Shown here: piece by piece, positions 32,721-44,867 of the stretch
How the letters are laid out: each line of letters starts with the position of its first letter
How positions within the stretch are numbered: the first letter of the stretch is position 1
Source of the DNA: Trissonchulus latispiculum
Lineage: Eukaryota > Nematoda > Enoplea > Enoplida > Ironidae
Length of the DNA: 64,000 nucleotides
Direction of reading: 5' to 3'
Assembly (NCBI GenBank): GCA_030248195.1
Contig: JASAND010026434.1
Span: 1-64,000 of the forward strand
Program-made: the position numbers and the translations under genes
Notes under the pieces: generated by a model
What the model was told of the DNA's origin: nothing
Seen by the model: only the letters and a program-made list of their open reading frames with translations
Database searches by the model: none

Positions 32721-34620
32721 TATTCCCGCATGATCAGCTCTGTGGACCTGTGGTGGTCATTGGGATGTGGTTCCAAAGGATTCCAAATGGTCAGGACGAA
32801 ACACGGATGGAAGATGTTCTTCTCTTGGCCCGGCGGAGCACAGCCGGCAATATGGACACCGGTCCAATTTGGAGGCATATCAATCGGTTGCTTGCGAAGG
32901 GCCGCCGGTGCGTCTTGACGGAAGAACGGAGGTGCGGGCAGACCTCGGTTGCAGCGCTCGGCCGCCGCATCAATGCGCTTGCGTACGACGTCGAGGTAGG
33001 CGTCAAGACGGGCGCCAGACAGAAGGACACGGCTGAACCTGTCCTCCCACAGCTCATCAGGTCCCGCCTGCATGAACCAAAGGCCCACTTCAGTGTAAAG
33101 GGACCCCTGGATGTTGTGCCCATTCCAATTGGTCGTGTTGAACAGGAAATCGTACTTCCCGTCAAACGTCAGATCGTCAGGTTTGAAACCACGGGGAACC
33201 CGAACACCCAGACCCACCAAGAGTCCGCGGAAGCTTTCCCGTACTAACTTCCGATGGTTTGGACCAGGAATTCCTGCATATCTACGAACTAAATAGAACG
33301 TATGGAAAATGATCAGTCGTTGGGTGAGCTGATCGGGACCAGACTGCCATCGCTCGATGCGACAAGCGGGCAGTGCAGCAATGGCTTGGTCAGTGCTACG
33401 TTTAATAGCAAAGCCATCCTGATTGGGATGATCCCTCACCAGGTCCATAACGACATCTGACTGGCAAAACCAGCCTTTGCGTCCCTGGTACAGGTGTTCC
33501 TTGGTCCGAAACCCTTGATTCTCGAGTTGTTCCACCGGCAACAACACATGACTGTGCATGAAGGAGAAGTCGTACTCCGGTCCCAGATAGAAGCACAGAA
33601 AGTAGCCTTCGTCGACATTCGCGATGCCCTGGACGTTGGGCCGATGATATCCGAGCATGGCCTGTCGGATCATCATGCATCGGGTCCGCAGACGACGGGC
33701 ATGCATGTGGGTAACGTAGAAGCGTTGTGACTCGTACCGTCAGATCAGGTGCGGGTACCGAAAGAGTTCGGGCACCAGCACTGCCATGGCCAAGCAAGTG
33801 GCCCATCGTGCATTTGATGACACGCGGTTGACGGGGAAGCCCTTGAAAAGCTTCCCGTGACGGTCACGATAGTCCTTGATAACCCATCGCGAATGCCAGA
33901 CAATCTTACCACTGGTCTTCTCAGACTCCGGGTTTGCCGACATGTGATTCGTCAGATGGCTGTCGCGAGCGCATATCTTCTGCCAGATGTGGTCCATGAA
34001 GTCAGGTGGGAACCGTTGGGTCACGTGGGCGTTCTCCTGCACTTACTTCAGGACCTCGTCACGAAACAAAGCCACCCAAGGATGGAGTTTCTTCTCAGAC
34101 GGGTCGCCCGGGATGTTATGAGGGACCCATTCAAGGTTGTTATCCCGACAATAGATGATCGGATCGTCGGGCCAACGGTCCACCTTGATCTGCGCGACTT
34201 CGGCCGGTGTGGGTTGCTCGATCCTGAATTCGTCGTAAATCGGATTCTCAATTCCACGAGAAACCGTTCGTGCAATGCCCCGATTGAGTTGATCACAAAG
34301 GACGTTGACCAAGTAAACCCGAAATGGTGGGAAACTGTCCTTCGTATAGTTGGATGGGTATTTGGGCGGAAGTTTCCGAATGGCAGAATTCCGACCATCA
34401 GGTTTCTTGATTGTCTTCACTCGTGGCACACGATAAGCCGGCGACTTCGGTTGTGATCGGCTCAACGTGTCGGCCGCACGACGATTGTCACGATCATGAC
34501 GAGACTCCGCATGACGTTGAGTCTTCGGATAGGCTGGAGGTCGACGATCTTCGCGACGATCGCGAGATTCATGCCAACGTTCAGTCGAGCGATGACGCTC
34601 TTCTGAACCTGAAACGATCC
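32717..34620 (-). pseudogene. Polyprotein segment with two in-frame stops and a NADAR-like pattern
   Basis: Three open frames (34043-34620, 33740-34042, 32717-33706) are all in the same phase, separated only by TAA at 34043-34045 and TGA at 33740-33742. One ancestral frame of roughly 630 codons is therefore broken by two point stops, or the stops are read through. In the last segment GFRTKEHLYQGRKGWF resembles the E-x-x-x-Q-x-x-K block of NADAR. It is followed by a W-containing stretch and NGHNIQGSLYTEV, reminiscent of the closing G-x-N-x-x-G block, but the WGxG signature is absent. The frame follows an RS-rich segment and lies downstream of a gypsy integrase on the same strand. Assignment to NADAR is tentative; a gag-like role is equally possible. 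Confidence 0.4.
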
Positions 34621-35069
34621 CGTGATGGTTGTCGATGACGGTTCGAATCGCGACGACGAGCCGATGGTGATCGGTCACGGGCTGGCTGATGCTCGTGACT
34701 GCTCGTTGACGGACGATGACCGCGATCATCGCGAGATTCCGGTCGTTGGTCACGAGACGCTCGTGACGCTTTACGGGAATCGCGACGACGGGATGATGAA
34801 CGCCGACGATGATGATCAGTCGAATATTCGCGACGGTGTGACCGTGAGTAATCACGATCACAAGGTTCGATGGATGGGGGAGGGCGAGATGCATCCCGGC
34901 GGGGCGACCGCTGCGACCGTGATGTTGATGGTTGGGCGTCCCGTTGACCGCGATAAACGGCCTCCCACTGTTCATGTTCCGGAGAATCCAGAGGTGGTTC
35001 CTCCAGAGGGACATAGGCTATCCGACCAGGTGTACCCGAGCGCTGACGAAAAATTCGAAATGTTTCCAA
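34605..35069 (-). pseudogene. Arg/Ser-rich (RS) segment of the polyprotein
   Basis: The frame is dense in RS, SR, RD and HR dipeptides, like nucleic-acid-binding RS domains or gag basic regions. The RS-rich coding quality switches to the neighbouring frame near 34605-34625, so one indel separates it from the downstream segment. The opposite-strand ORFs here are shadows. Confidence 0.45.
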
Positions 35070-35079
35070 AAAATTCCAA

Positions 35080-35340
35080 GAATTAGCGAAAAATTGCTAG
35101 AATTCGCATAATTAAGCTAAAAATCGTTAAAAATAGCTGTAAATTGAGAAAATTTTTTGTTTTTTTAACGAAAAACCGACTTTTTTCGAAATTTTTCGCC
35201 GACCCCCCCCTAGAAAATTTTTCTTACCCTTCCCCCCAAATCGACTTTTCGCGACCGTCCCTCCCCCTTTTTTCGCCAAACCCCCCTCCCTACTTTTTTC
35301 TGAACCCCCACCCCCACTTTTTTCGCCAGCCACACCTATG
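35080..35340. mobile_element. Insertion ending in ACACCTATG
   Basis: Low-complexity AT then C-rich sequence, ending CACACCTATG at 35340, interrupts the minus-strand polyprotein. The end matches the CATAGGTGT tips at 45235, 48425 and 50847. The left end is not resolved; it lies somewhere in 35030-35100. Confidence 0.5.
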
Positions 35341-36366
35341 CTTCAATGTCCATGGCGATGACGCCAGTCGCTTGATACGTTTTCCGGATATCTGGAATCG
35401 CATTAAGTAAACCCTGGAGGATTCTGATCAACCGTAAAGGTTGGAAGTGGTCCGGCAAAGATAAGTGGTCTTCGCTGAACCGGAATGACTTCTCCGGGTT
35501 AGAGATCGACTGTACATCACTAATGGCTTCTGTAAGGCAGGCTTCTGGATGTTGGACGTCATAATCATTCTCCCTGCTCGTGAGCACCAACTTCAGGTAG
35601 TGCTGGAAAGTCTCGAGGCCTAAGATATGTTCCTTGGCTCTTTCTTGCAGATCGCCATGGACCGCCTTGACATCTTCTCGTGATGGATTTCTTAGCAGAG
35701 AGCGATGGCCTTCTCCTGCGGGGTCATCAATACAACGTGAGGATAGTCAGGCAGGACATGTTCGTGCCCTTCGAGAACCAACGGGACACTCTGCGCAATA
35801 TCGTCCATTCCTGCCGCTAACCGTGGTGATGGTGCGTCGAACGCTCCTACCACTTTCGCCAATGAGCCGTCGGTATCTTCATTGATCTCCTCAACCACCA
35901 TGAGCCGACCGGCTTTCATCTGAGCATCAGCCACTTCACCCATGGGGGCCTTCTGCAGGTTAGAACCGCTGTCCGGTGGTGGTTGGTCGGATTCCAAGTC
36001 CACCAGAATAGGTTTGGCCGATGACGGCACTGCCTTTTGCTGTTTCGCTGCAGAACGTTTGCTTTGCTTGGATGGTTTCCGCGAGGACTGATCAGTTTCC
36101 GTAGCAGATTGAGCTGACTGTGCACCACTAGAGTTCTTCCTAGAGCCACCACGGTTCCTCTTCTTAGGTTTCGCTGAAGTTGACCGAGATGACTTGGCAA
36201 CTGAAGAAGCAGTATCCTGAGAAGCTGTTGACTGACTACGCTTCTTCTGGAGGACCAACTGCTTTTGGCTTTGCAAGAAAGCCATTTGGGTCTCAATGTC
36301 CTTTAGAGACCAGTTAGATCCAATCCCTGGATTGAGGGGAAGTGTCTTGACTTGTTCCAGGCGCAC
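35341..36366 (-). pseudogene. Gag-like segment in two frames
   Basis: Minus-strand frame 35692-36366 has a helical SLKDIETQMAFLQSQKQLVL stretch followed by basic KKRS-rich sequence. It ends at TAA 35692. Coding quality then continues in a second frame (from about 35700 down to 35336; blocks REDVKAVHGDLQERAKEHIL and PDHFQPLRLIRILQGLLNA). One indel near 35695 explains the break. It is cut at 35340 by an inserted element. Confidence 0.45.
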
Positions 36367-37159
36367 TTGTGGAAGAAGTTGATGGTGGACTGCTCCTTCT
36401 AGCTAAAGCACAAGGCTTCTTCCCGTTGGGAGCCGAGCTCCGAGTGTCCGAATCTTCATCAGCGTCACCACTGGCGGCAACTGCCGAACGCTTAGTTCCC
36501 TGACTAGCCGGACCAACAGGATTCTGATGTTCGGGCTTGCCAGTTGGGTTAGGGACCTGGCGTCCATGGTCTGTTCGGTGGCCAGTCGTCGTGGCCGGGC
36601 AGTCCCGCGCTGCAGCCTCTGGGTCGTGACCAATGGAGCTGAACTCCGTAGGCTCGCCAGAGACCTCAGGCAAAGACTAAGGATCCATCTGCCCGGAGTT
36701 GGATGAACCCACTGGGGGTGGGGCTTCCGGTTGGCCCCCCAGGCGTGATGACACGCTGGAACGACCAGTACCCACCACGGCACTGTACGAGTCCGAGTCA
36801 TGAGTTGAAGTGGGATCCAATTGTTCGAACAGTTCCGATAAGGGACACACTGATGAGTCAGGCACTTGGTATGTCCCGGACACACAAGGGGGTATAACTG
36901 GGTGCTGTCCCATGGGGTGGTCAGAACCCAAGTCTTCAACCACGGATTTGGGCTCCTCTTTAGGGGGAAACTGCTCCAAATCCTCGGTGTCAGGCGCCTT
37001 GTCTTGGGCTGAACCCTCACTGACCATGGGATCTCGTCCGGTTTTCGGCTGTTTCCTGAACTGTTGATACATGGTGACTTCTCCAGATTTGCGCACAGAA
37101 TACAGAATTAATTTGATCCAGATGGCAACTAGACTACTACCAGTTGAAACAAGTAGCAA
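36314..37159 (-). pseudogene. Pro/Ser/Asp-rich N-terminal segment
   Basis: Two consecutive frames (36677-37159 and 36314-36673) share phase and are separated only by the TAG/TAA region near 36675. The composition is low-complexity, rich in P, S, D, E. A pyrimidine-rich AG (near 37140) upstream suggests a splice acceptor. No domain is recognised. It may be the start of the same decayed polyprotein. Confidence 0.4.
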
Positions 37160-37708
37160 AAAGGTGTAGGTTCAACATGCAACAAATAACCCAAATTTTG
37201 CGGTGAGGGACCACCCACCCAAGGAATAGGGAAAATTTTGTATTGAGATAAAAAATTAAAGTAATTAAATTCTTAGGAAAAGTTTAAATTCGGGGATTAA
37301 TTAGAAATAAAATTAAAAGAGATCTTAGAAAATTGTTGAAAGAAGTAATGAATCAAAACCCTCCCAATAATTAAAAATTAACCCCCACAAAAAGATAAAC
37401 TTGACCCAAAAAATGCGAAAACACGAAAATTTTATCTTCCCGGTGATGTTAATGGTACGTTGGCGTGACCGGCCTACAGAGTGGGCGCCCAAGAGGGCCA
37501 GTGCACACACATGCGATAACCTTTATGAATGTTATAAGGTAGCTAATCTCACAACAAACATACGTATATGACCAACATACATTCCCTACAAAACCATCAC
37601 CGGTATACCGTCAAAATTTCCCATGATGGTTTTAACCACAGCATGTTGATTTCCATCCTGACCAACCTGGAAGTAGGATGACCTACCGTTCTCGGACTTG
37701 ACCAAGGC
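37160..37708 (-). other. Non-coding spacer between polyprotein and integrase
   Basis: AT-rich sequence with no ORF. On the minus strand TGTTGTGAGATTAGC near 37556 resembles the TGTGAGAT start of the 497-bp LTRs, but there is no polypurine tract before it. It could be a decayed LTR separating two elements. Confidence 0.35.
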
Positions 37709-38798
37709 TTAATGTAACGGCTGGGTTGGAACCTTGACTGGCCGTTCATGATATGGCTTGATCTTCTCGATATGGACCACATCCGGCTTGTCCTGTGTTC
37801 TAACTTTCTGAATTCGGAAATTGACTTCCGACATCTTCTCCATTATCCGGTAAGGTCCTTTCCATTTTGGTCTCATCTTGGCACGCATACCGGAAGGAGT
37901 TACTCCTGTAACTTCGCGCATAACCAGCATTCCGCGGTTGTAGTGGACCTCCTTGACATTCTTGTCGAAATTTCTTCTATTCTTCAGCGATGACGCTTCC
38001 AACGACTCACGAGCAGCCTTCCAAGCTCGCTCCAACCGGACCGGGTGGGATTGTGAGTAAGAATCGTAATTCTCCACCACCTCATCCTTTCTACCATCGA
38101 AGAAATGATCCAAAGGCAACCGGATGTCGTGTCCAGTCATCAGGAAATGAGGCGTGTCACCCACTGAACTATGAACCGAATTCCTATATGCGCAAACTGC
38201 CCAGTTCACAAGTCGTCCCAATCCGTTTGGTAGATATACTTCATACTTCATACTTCACGAAAATGGTCCGGAGAGTATCCTTTCCACCACTCCATTAGCT
38301 TGCGGATGGTAGGCCGTTGTCCGCTGAAGTTTAGATCCACTAAGCTCGGACAGTTTCGTGAACAGCTTTGACATGAAATTTGGTCCACGGTCCGACAGCA
38401 AATGCACTGGAACTCCCCAACGAGCGACGAATCCATTGAAGTAGTAGTAGGTCGTAGTTTCTGCTTTTTCGTCGGGCATCGCAAATGCCTCTGCATACCG
38501 TGTAATGGTCGATGACGACCAAAATACAGGTATTGCCTCGAAGGGTCCTGTTCTTCGTGCAATGCATCACATCCAGACTGACCAAATTCAGAGGTCTGTT
38601 GGCACGGACTTCATTTTGCAATCCAGCTTGAGGCCTGGCCCGGCCTTTATTGAACTTTGCACAGACCTTGCAAGTTCTGATGAAGTCAGCGAGGTCCTGT
38701 GCCATGGTCGGCCAATAATACCGTGACACGAGGCTCGCGTAGCCTGCTTTATGGCTGCGATGACCACCAACCATGAAGCTCGTGTGCACTTCTTCCAT
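37709..38798 (-). pseudogene. Gypsy-type integrase, frameshifted
   Basis: Three overlapping minus-strand frames together cover a Ty3/gypsy integrase. The zinc-binding H...H...C-x2-C region is HTSFMVGGHRSHKAGY...CKVCAKFN, the first catalytic D lies in LVSLDVMHCT, the second in LLSDRGPNF and the E in HPQANGVVER. A C-terminal WKGPYRI (GPY/F-type) block closes it. Frame changes occur near 38460 and 38250. Not functional as it stands. The order RNase H then integrase on the minus strand fits a gypsy pol. Confidence 0.85.
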
Positions 38799-38869
38799 GA
38801 TTACCTATCGGTAATCGTCAAGGATTTCTTCTATATATTAGAAGAGAGAAGAAGAGGGCGAGCACGTTG

Positions 38870-38972
38870 GGGGGGGCGATCGATTTGCCAATCAGAGAAC
38901 CCCTCCGGTGGGGGGGGAGGAGGGTGGGGGGAAGGGGGCGGGGGGGGGGGAGCGTCGGGGGGGGGGGGGGGT

Positions 38973-39015
<43 letters not shown>

Positions 39016-39125
39016 GGGGAGAGAAGGGGGGGCCCCAAAGGGGGTTGAGAAACACCGTTGGAACAAAGGAGGGGGGTGAGGGGGCCGGGGTGGGGGGGGG
39101 GGTGGGGGGAGGGGGGAGGGTGGTA
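38870..39125. repeat. Poly-G-rich insertion inside gypsy pol
   Basis: About 250 bp dominated by G, with runs above 40, separates the RNase H/integrase linker (ending near 39165) from the integrase zinc region. It may be real expansion or an assembly artefact. ORFs of poly-G or poly-P here are meaningless. Confidence 0.8.
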
Positions 39126-39129
39126 TGGG

Positions 39130-39855
39130 GCGTCACCTCTTCTTCGACCTCTTTCATCCACATTCAAACAAACAGGAGACCATCCTGTATGAAGAAGTAC
39201 GGCCGGAGTTTCTGCAGCAGAGCAGCTTCCTGGTCATCATCCGGCAGGAATTTCCGTTCAATCAAGTCCACCATGGGCTTGAATTCCAGATCTTTGCGCA
39301 GCGCGCGTTTCTACTCGGCGGAGGTGAGCACATCATCACCAATGGCACAGATTTCTGGCGGTACACGACTTCCGTCCCATCCATTTCCATTTCCGTTGGA
39401 CGGTCATAGCCTGGAAGACGTGACAATGCGTCCGGAACTACATTGTCGCGATCTGGTCGATAATCCACAATGAAATCGAACTCCTGCAGGCGCAAGGCAA
39501 ATCTTGCCTGTCTTCCAGCTCACAGCACTGATCTGTTGTTAAGGAGATCCTTAACTGCGATATGATCCGTTCTGATGATGAAGGCTCTTGTCGTCAGAGA
39601 GTGGCGAAACTTCTGACATGCCCAAACCATCATTTCTTGAACTACACAAGCCGGTAAATCAAACTAAGGGCGTCGATCTGAAGGTCTCACAGGGGTAAAT
39701 GATCCGATGGATGATCGTCTTCCAACAGCTGTCCCGTAGGCTGCTATCATGAAAAATGTAGTTTTTGCAAAAACACGACCAATTTTTTCCAAAGATTGTG
39801 GAGCATTCACCATGCAAGTTGGAGGGCTGCTACTTAACAAATGAGTTCTACACAA
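39130..39855 (-). pseudogene. Gypsy RNase H and linker remnant
   Basis: Minus-strand blocks RTDHIAVKDLL and LQEFDFIVDYRPDRDNVVPDALSRLP-type sequence mark the C-terminal RNase H, with an in-frame TGA near 39532. FMIAAYGTAVG upstream may be the start of the RNase H fold. Nothing resembling the YXDD reverse transcriptase lies beyond 39860, so the element is 5'-truncated. Confidence 0.75.
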
Positions 39856-40266
39856 ATATACCCAGGGACGTTTTTTTAGTTGCCCCGATTACTGCTTTCT
39901 AGCTAAAGTAATCGCTTAACAAATTTGGAAAAAGCAGGCAAAATACAGGTTGCGCACACATTTCAGCTTATTTCTCAAAAACGAAGAGTGATTCCACAAT
40001 AAATAAAAAATCATCCCCATATATTTGATGGAGGTATCGAATGATATAACCGATGTCTCGCGAAAAAATTTACTTGAGTCTGCAAAAAATCTGGAAAATT
40101 ATACTTCTTCTAAAATGTGTCAAAAATATTTTAAAAAAGCAGCATTAGTTTCATGGTATGCATTAAAATAAGAAAATGTCAAGCTACATTTTGATATAAA
40201 AATGGCTTCTTAACTCCAAGCAATGAACGAGTAATAACGGTGCAAACTTTTGTGACCAAAGGGAAT

Positions 40267-40284
40267 CACCACCTTAAGGTGGTG
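40267..40284. repeat. Perfect 18-bp palindrome centred on TTAA
   Basis: CACCACCTTAAGGTGGTG reads the same on both strands. Confidence 0.9.
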
Positions 40285-40547
40285 GTGTCCTTTTGTGCAG
40301 CGCTTTTGTGGTGATTTTTTTGAAACGCTATAACTTTCGCAATTTTGGGAGTTGCAAAGAGCTTTATACAACGTTTTAAAGCTTATTATCTGTACATTCA
40401 CATGAGCTTACAGAACTGGCAAAATTAGCAAAAAAATAGTTGTTCTGGACAACTAACAGGATGAATATAGACCAAACGTTTTTGAACATCGATTGCTCAA
40501 AACTGAAGAATCGGCGAAAAGTTCTTTTTGTGCCACGATATGAAGGA

Positions 40548-40712
40548 CATATGGGCCGAGGAACGTTTTTTGGATTTGGCTCAGCAGGTCTTAACGGTCG
40601 AGCAAATCGGCCAAATGCACAGTAACACGAAATTTCGCAACTTCGCATTGAGTTTTCTTGCTACTCAATATGTTTTAGCCCAAACCAAGAAAAACGTCCC
40701 TCCGCAGAAGTG
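40548..40712. repeat. Inverted copy of the 14.7-kb dispersed repeat
   Basis: Reverse complement of 14728-14890; see that entry. Confidence 0.75.
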
Positions 40713-41676
40713 CTAATTTCGACTCTGCCGAAAATCTCCGGAATCCGTCGAGTAGTTTTTGAGAAATCGATGTTCGAAACAAAATAATTGCAGTTTTGCC
40801 AAAATGATTTTTCGACCAGATCTCAAGCTGAAAGCAATTAAGTCCGGCTAATAGGCATTCATAAAATGTGCATTTGGACATATGTATCGATTGAGTATAA
40901 CTAAGCCAATTTTCTCCCCCCCATGTGGCAATAATTTTTTACTGATCTCCTCCAAAATGGCGATTTTTTGACCCTAAAAACAGTTTTTTGCTTATACTGA
41001 GTTAACCACTGGAGATAGCTCAAAGGTTGTAAGAGCAAAAATGTTCATGACTTTCCAGCCATACCAACCAATCCCGTGTCTTGTCTACCTACTGGGAGTT
41101 TAAGGCCAAAAACCAAAACTTTCCTATCTTTTGGCCTAAGAATACGGGACTGGTCCTAAAATGTTAAGGAGCACGGAAATAGGTTATTTCGTAAGTTTTA
41201 GCCCTTTGCGTAAAGGATTAAAGCCGTAGGAGTCAAAAATACCCGAAATGTCCGGGGATTTTTGCGATCATTTGAAATCCTAAGATTTTGTTGACTAAAA
41301 CTAAATTTTTGACCTTAATTAAGACCAAATTTCTTAAAGTTATGCCGAAAAATTATCGTTACGCTTGAAATTAGCATTTGGTTATTAAATTTATGTATGT
41401 TGGTTCTTTAAATCCTAGAAATTAGAACGGCAATGTTTAGAATGGTGCCGTAGACGCAAAAAATTAAAACTTCAGCTACAATTTTCGCCGACCCCCCCCC
41501 CGCACAAAATTATAAAAGTTGAGATCACACCTCCGAAGGCCCGAAATCGACTTTTCGATACTCTTCAGTTCTCCGCACTGAAACCACCTCCATTTTTTTT
41601 CTGACCCCCACACAAATTCGGGGGGGGGGGGGGGGTCGGACAAAAAAGGGGGGGGGGGGGCCAGAACTCCCAAACC

Positions 41677-41878
41677 CACACGAAGCCCATTTCTAGAAAA
41701 CAATAGGAAAATTTTTTAATAAATTTCTAGTTGTTTTCTAATTGTTTTATAAATAGTTTTCTAATAATTTTCTAATTATTTCTAATTATTTTCTAAAATC
41801 GAGGGACCCACTTTCTAATTGATTTCTAATTACTTTCTAATTCTTTTCTAATTGTTTTCTAGAAATAGGCTTCGTGTG
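41677..41878. mobile_element. 202-bp MITE, CACACGAAGCC tips
   Basis: CACACGAAGCCCATTTCT opens the element and the complement closes it. The interior is repeated TTTCTAATTG-like words. A second left tip lies at 42911. Confidence 0.85.
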
Positions 41879-42117
41879 ACGCCCCCCCCCCCCCCCCCCC
41901 CGGTGCGCCCAGGCCCATACGAGTAACGGAGATTTGGGGTGGGGGGCTCCAAGGCGTATCCAGGATTTTGAAAATGAGGGGTTTTAACTAAAATTTACTG
42001 AAAAGGAGAGGTTTTGACAAAAATTCCGCCTTTTTGTAGTGGAATATTGATAAAAGTTAACCCAAAAGGAGGGGGGGGCCGGGGCTCCCCCCCAAAATTT
42101 TTTGGAGGGCCTCTGGA

Positions 42118-42895
42118 CATAGTTTCCCTGGAACTTAGAGGGTCTCGGGGGGGGCGAATCTTGGGATTTTAGTGGTCTACCCCAGAAGTGTGATGGGAGG
42201 GGGGGGGGGTACCCCCCCCAGAATTTGGACCTCAGAAATTTCGAAAAATGGCCAGAAAATGCAATATTTTCTGTAATTTAGCCCTTTTTTCTTCAAACTA
42301 ATGCTTGTGTTTTAGGCGTTTTTACACCGTCTTAAAGTGATTTTAAGCCAAAATTTAAGAAAAATTTTTCAAAAAATTATCATTTTTCAGTCAAAATTAG
42401 CTAGCGTTTTGGGTCCAAAAATCGTTGGGGGTGGGAGGTTCGAGGGGGGTAGCCCATAGTTTCCTTAGGGGGGGGGTGGGGGGGTATCCCCCCCCAAAAT
42501 TTTCGACCAAATTTACCCCCTCCCCAGATTTTTGGACTATCCCTCCCCCCACTTTTGGCTACCCCCCGACCCTAACGGCATTTTTGGACCCAAAAAGTTA
42601 GCTAAATTTGGTCGAAAAATGGTCATTTTTTGAAAAATTTTTCTAAAATTTTGGCCTAAAATTGCTTTAAAACGGTGCAAAAACGCCTAAAACGTTAAGA
42701 ACAAGCCTTATTTTGATGAAAAAAGGGCTAAATTACAGAAAATTTTGCATTTTTTGGCCATTTTTTGAATTTTCTGAGGTCCGAATTTTGGGGGGGGGGG
42801 TTCGGGGGGGTACTCCCCATCACATTTCGGGGGTCGACCACCAAATTTCCGAAGTTTACCCCTCCCCCCCAACCAAAATTTCCAGGGAAACTATG
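42118..42895. mobile_element. Foldback element, CATAGTTTCCC tips
   Basis: The two ~370-bp arms are inverted copies from CATAGTTTCCCTGGAA to its complement. Shared arm words include AAAACGCCTAAAAC and GGTCCAAAAATCG. G/C runs occur near the tips. A second copy is at 49078-49315 plus 50675-50820, split by a TTAA element. Confidence 0.8.
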
Positions 42896-42910
42896 GGGTA
42901 GCCGAAAGTT

Positions 42911-43225
42911 CACACGAAGCCCATTTCTAGAAAACAATTAGAAAAGAAATAATTTTTTCTGTTTGTTTTCTTATTGTTTTCTACATTACGAAATTTTTTT
43001 TCTAAATTTTTTCAATTTTTTTCTAAATGATTTCCGAATTGGAAATCAATTAGAAATCAAAATCGATATAATATCTAATTGTTTTCTGATTGTTTTTAAA
43101 TGTTTTCCTGAGTAGAAAACAATTTGAAAAGAATTCAAATATTTTTCTAATTGGTATCTATATAATTAGAAAAAAATTGAAAATAAGAAAATTTTTCCAA
43201 TTGTTTTCCAATTGTTTTCTAACTC
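42911..43225. mobile_element. Diverged relative of the 41677 MITE
   Basis: Starts CACACGAAGCCCATTTCTAG and continues with TTTTCTAATTG-type repeats. The right tip is not preserved. Confidence 0.6.
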
Positions 43226-43749
43226 GCAAAATACCATGAATAATTATTTTGTTTCACTGTTTGCTGTCTAATTGATATTTTTCTTGCTGGCCAAAAACCC
43301 GATTCTTATATTTAATTTGTCAGAAGTGCTTAGTATTGGTTTTAGCACTCGAGAAAAGCTTGGATGTTGGGGTGACTCATGTTTTGGTTGTATGGGATCT
43401 GCTGGGGGGGGGTCGTCGTAAAAATTTCGTCAACCATAATTCAGAAATTGCATTTTTAGTTTAAATAGGCTATATACTGCTCTTATGTATATATATATAT
43501 CTAGTCGTTTAAAATGTTGCGAAAATTTGCTTTTACTGGGTTTGAAGTTTTTGTAATTTTAGCATGGTGTTTAACAAAATTATACGGGTAATTATGCAAA
43601 ATTATCAGTCTGCTGGAAGGGGCTCCTTCCAAAGTTTAGAGGGAGGTCGTAACCTTTGCCTATCTTCTTCTTTCTCATTTATTAAGCAAACATATAAAGT
43701 CATGTAAATATTTTTCAAAAATAGCGTTGCAATAAGCCATATGCGTATA

Positions 43750-44841
43750 GTCAAGCGGGAAAAAACCCACTTTTTTTCTTGGACCAGAACTTTCGACTGG
43801 TTTGGGTTAGCACGACTTTGATACTATATTTAATTAGGGTTTGCCCTAAGCTTTCGAATGAGGTATAGTTTGTCTCCCTAGACCCTGCCGTTATGGAGAA
43901 ATTAAAGTTTTCCGTGTCGGGAAAAAAACCCAATGCGGGAAAAAACCCATCGGCGGGAAAAAAAACAAACCCGGATGTTTTGCTGGAAGCGTGCCAGAAC
44001 AATTTTGACGGTGCCATTCGAAAGAGCGGGTTGTTTTTAGTAGGTCTACATCGAAAAATACCAACATTTTTGAAAATTTTCAGAAAAAATTGAATTTTGA
44101 AAATTTTGTATGTTTAACACGTAAACATAGGCAAATTTTGGAAATTTTTAAAAATTGTTTATTTTTGGCAGTTTAAGAATCCTATCGTGTAGAAAACGTG
44201 TTTTTCCTGTAGTTAGAGCCAAACTAGACCCATTTTAAGGCAAAAATAAGCATTTTTGGCCAAAATTGAAATTTTGGCTTGAAATGGCACCATGTCCAAT
44301 TTAGACCCCCTGGACCACCCATAACAGAACGAACCCGGGTAAAACCTATACCAATTTAATCTATAGGCTCTATTAAACAAATGTAGTATTAGTTTGACCT
44401 TTCCTGTTAACGGTTAGAAAAATATTCAATTTTGAAAAGTGGGTTTTTTTTCCCGCCGATGGGTTTTTTTTCCCGCCAACTCTAGGTCACCCCCAGGTCG
44501 CACCGGAGGGGTTAGAGCAGTGTGGCATATATCATCATGAAGCCCAACAGATGGCCTACACATACATACTATCCGCTTTGGTCTAGGTCTTTCCAGTAGT
44601 TCAGGGTGGCCAGCCAAAGTTTGCCAAATTTCGGCACTTGGACGGACCAAAATTTTCGAAAATTTCAAAGTCCCAAAAAATTTGCAGGGAAGCAATGGGA
44701 ACAACAATAATGCAGCCTCTAGGGTTATTTTTGACGCTCTTCAAGATAGGCTATTAAAATCCTATATAGCTCATACCGGTAAGCCCACACTGGAGGTGGG
44801 TTTTTTCCCGCATATTGAAATGGGGTTTTTTCCCGCTTGAC
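43750..44841. mobile_element. TA-flanked element with GCGGGAAAAAACCCA subterminal array
   Basis: Ends GTCAAGCGGGAAAAAAC and its complement, flanked by TA. The subterminal word GCGGGAAAAAACCCA recurs in the body at about 43930, 43950, 44450, 44465 and 44805. The copy at 51829-52902 is about 1,074 bp, with TTCTTGGACCAGAACTTTCG and other blocks conserved. Non-coding. Confidence 0.85.
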
Positions 44842-44867
44842 TATATATATATTTATATATGTGTGTG

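Larger units (their letters stand above)
39856..41676. other. Repeat-derived non-coding region
   Basis: No ORF supported. Contains the perfect 18-bp palindrome CACCACCTTAAGGTGGTG at 40267-40284 and the inverted copy (40548-40712) of the repeat at 14728-14890. A G-run lies near 41622-41660. Confidence 0.55.

Noticed and set aside
32705..33247. Plus-strand 180-residue ORF
   Set aside because: Shadow of the minus-strand polyprotein segment.
38818..39167. Long glycine- or proline-rich ORFs
   Set aside because: They are translations of a poly-G run and have no coding meaning.
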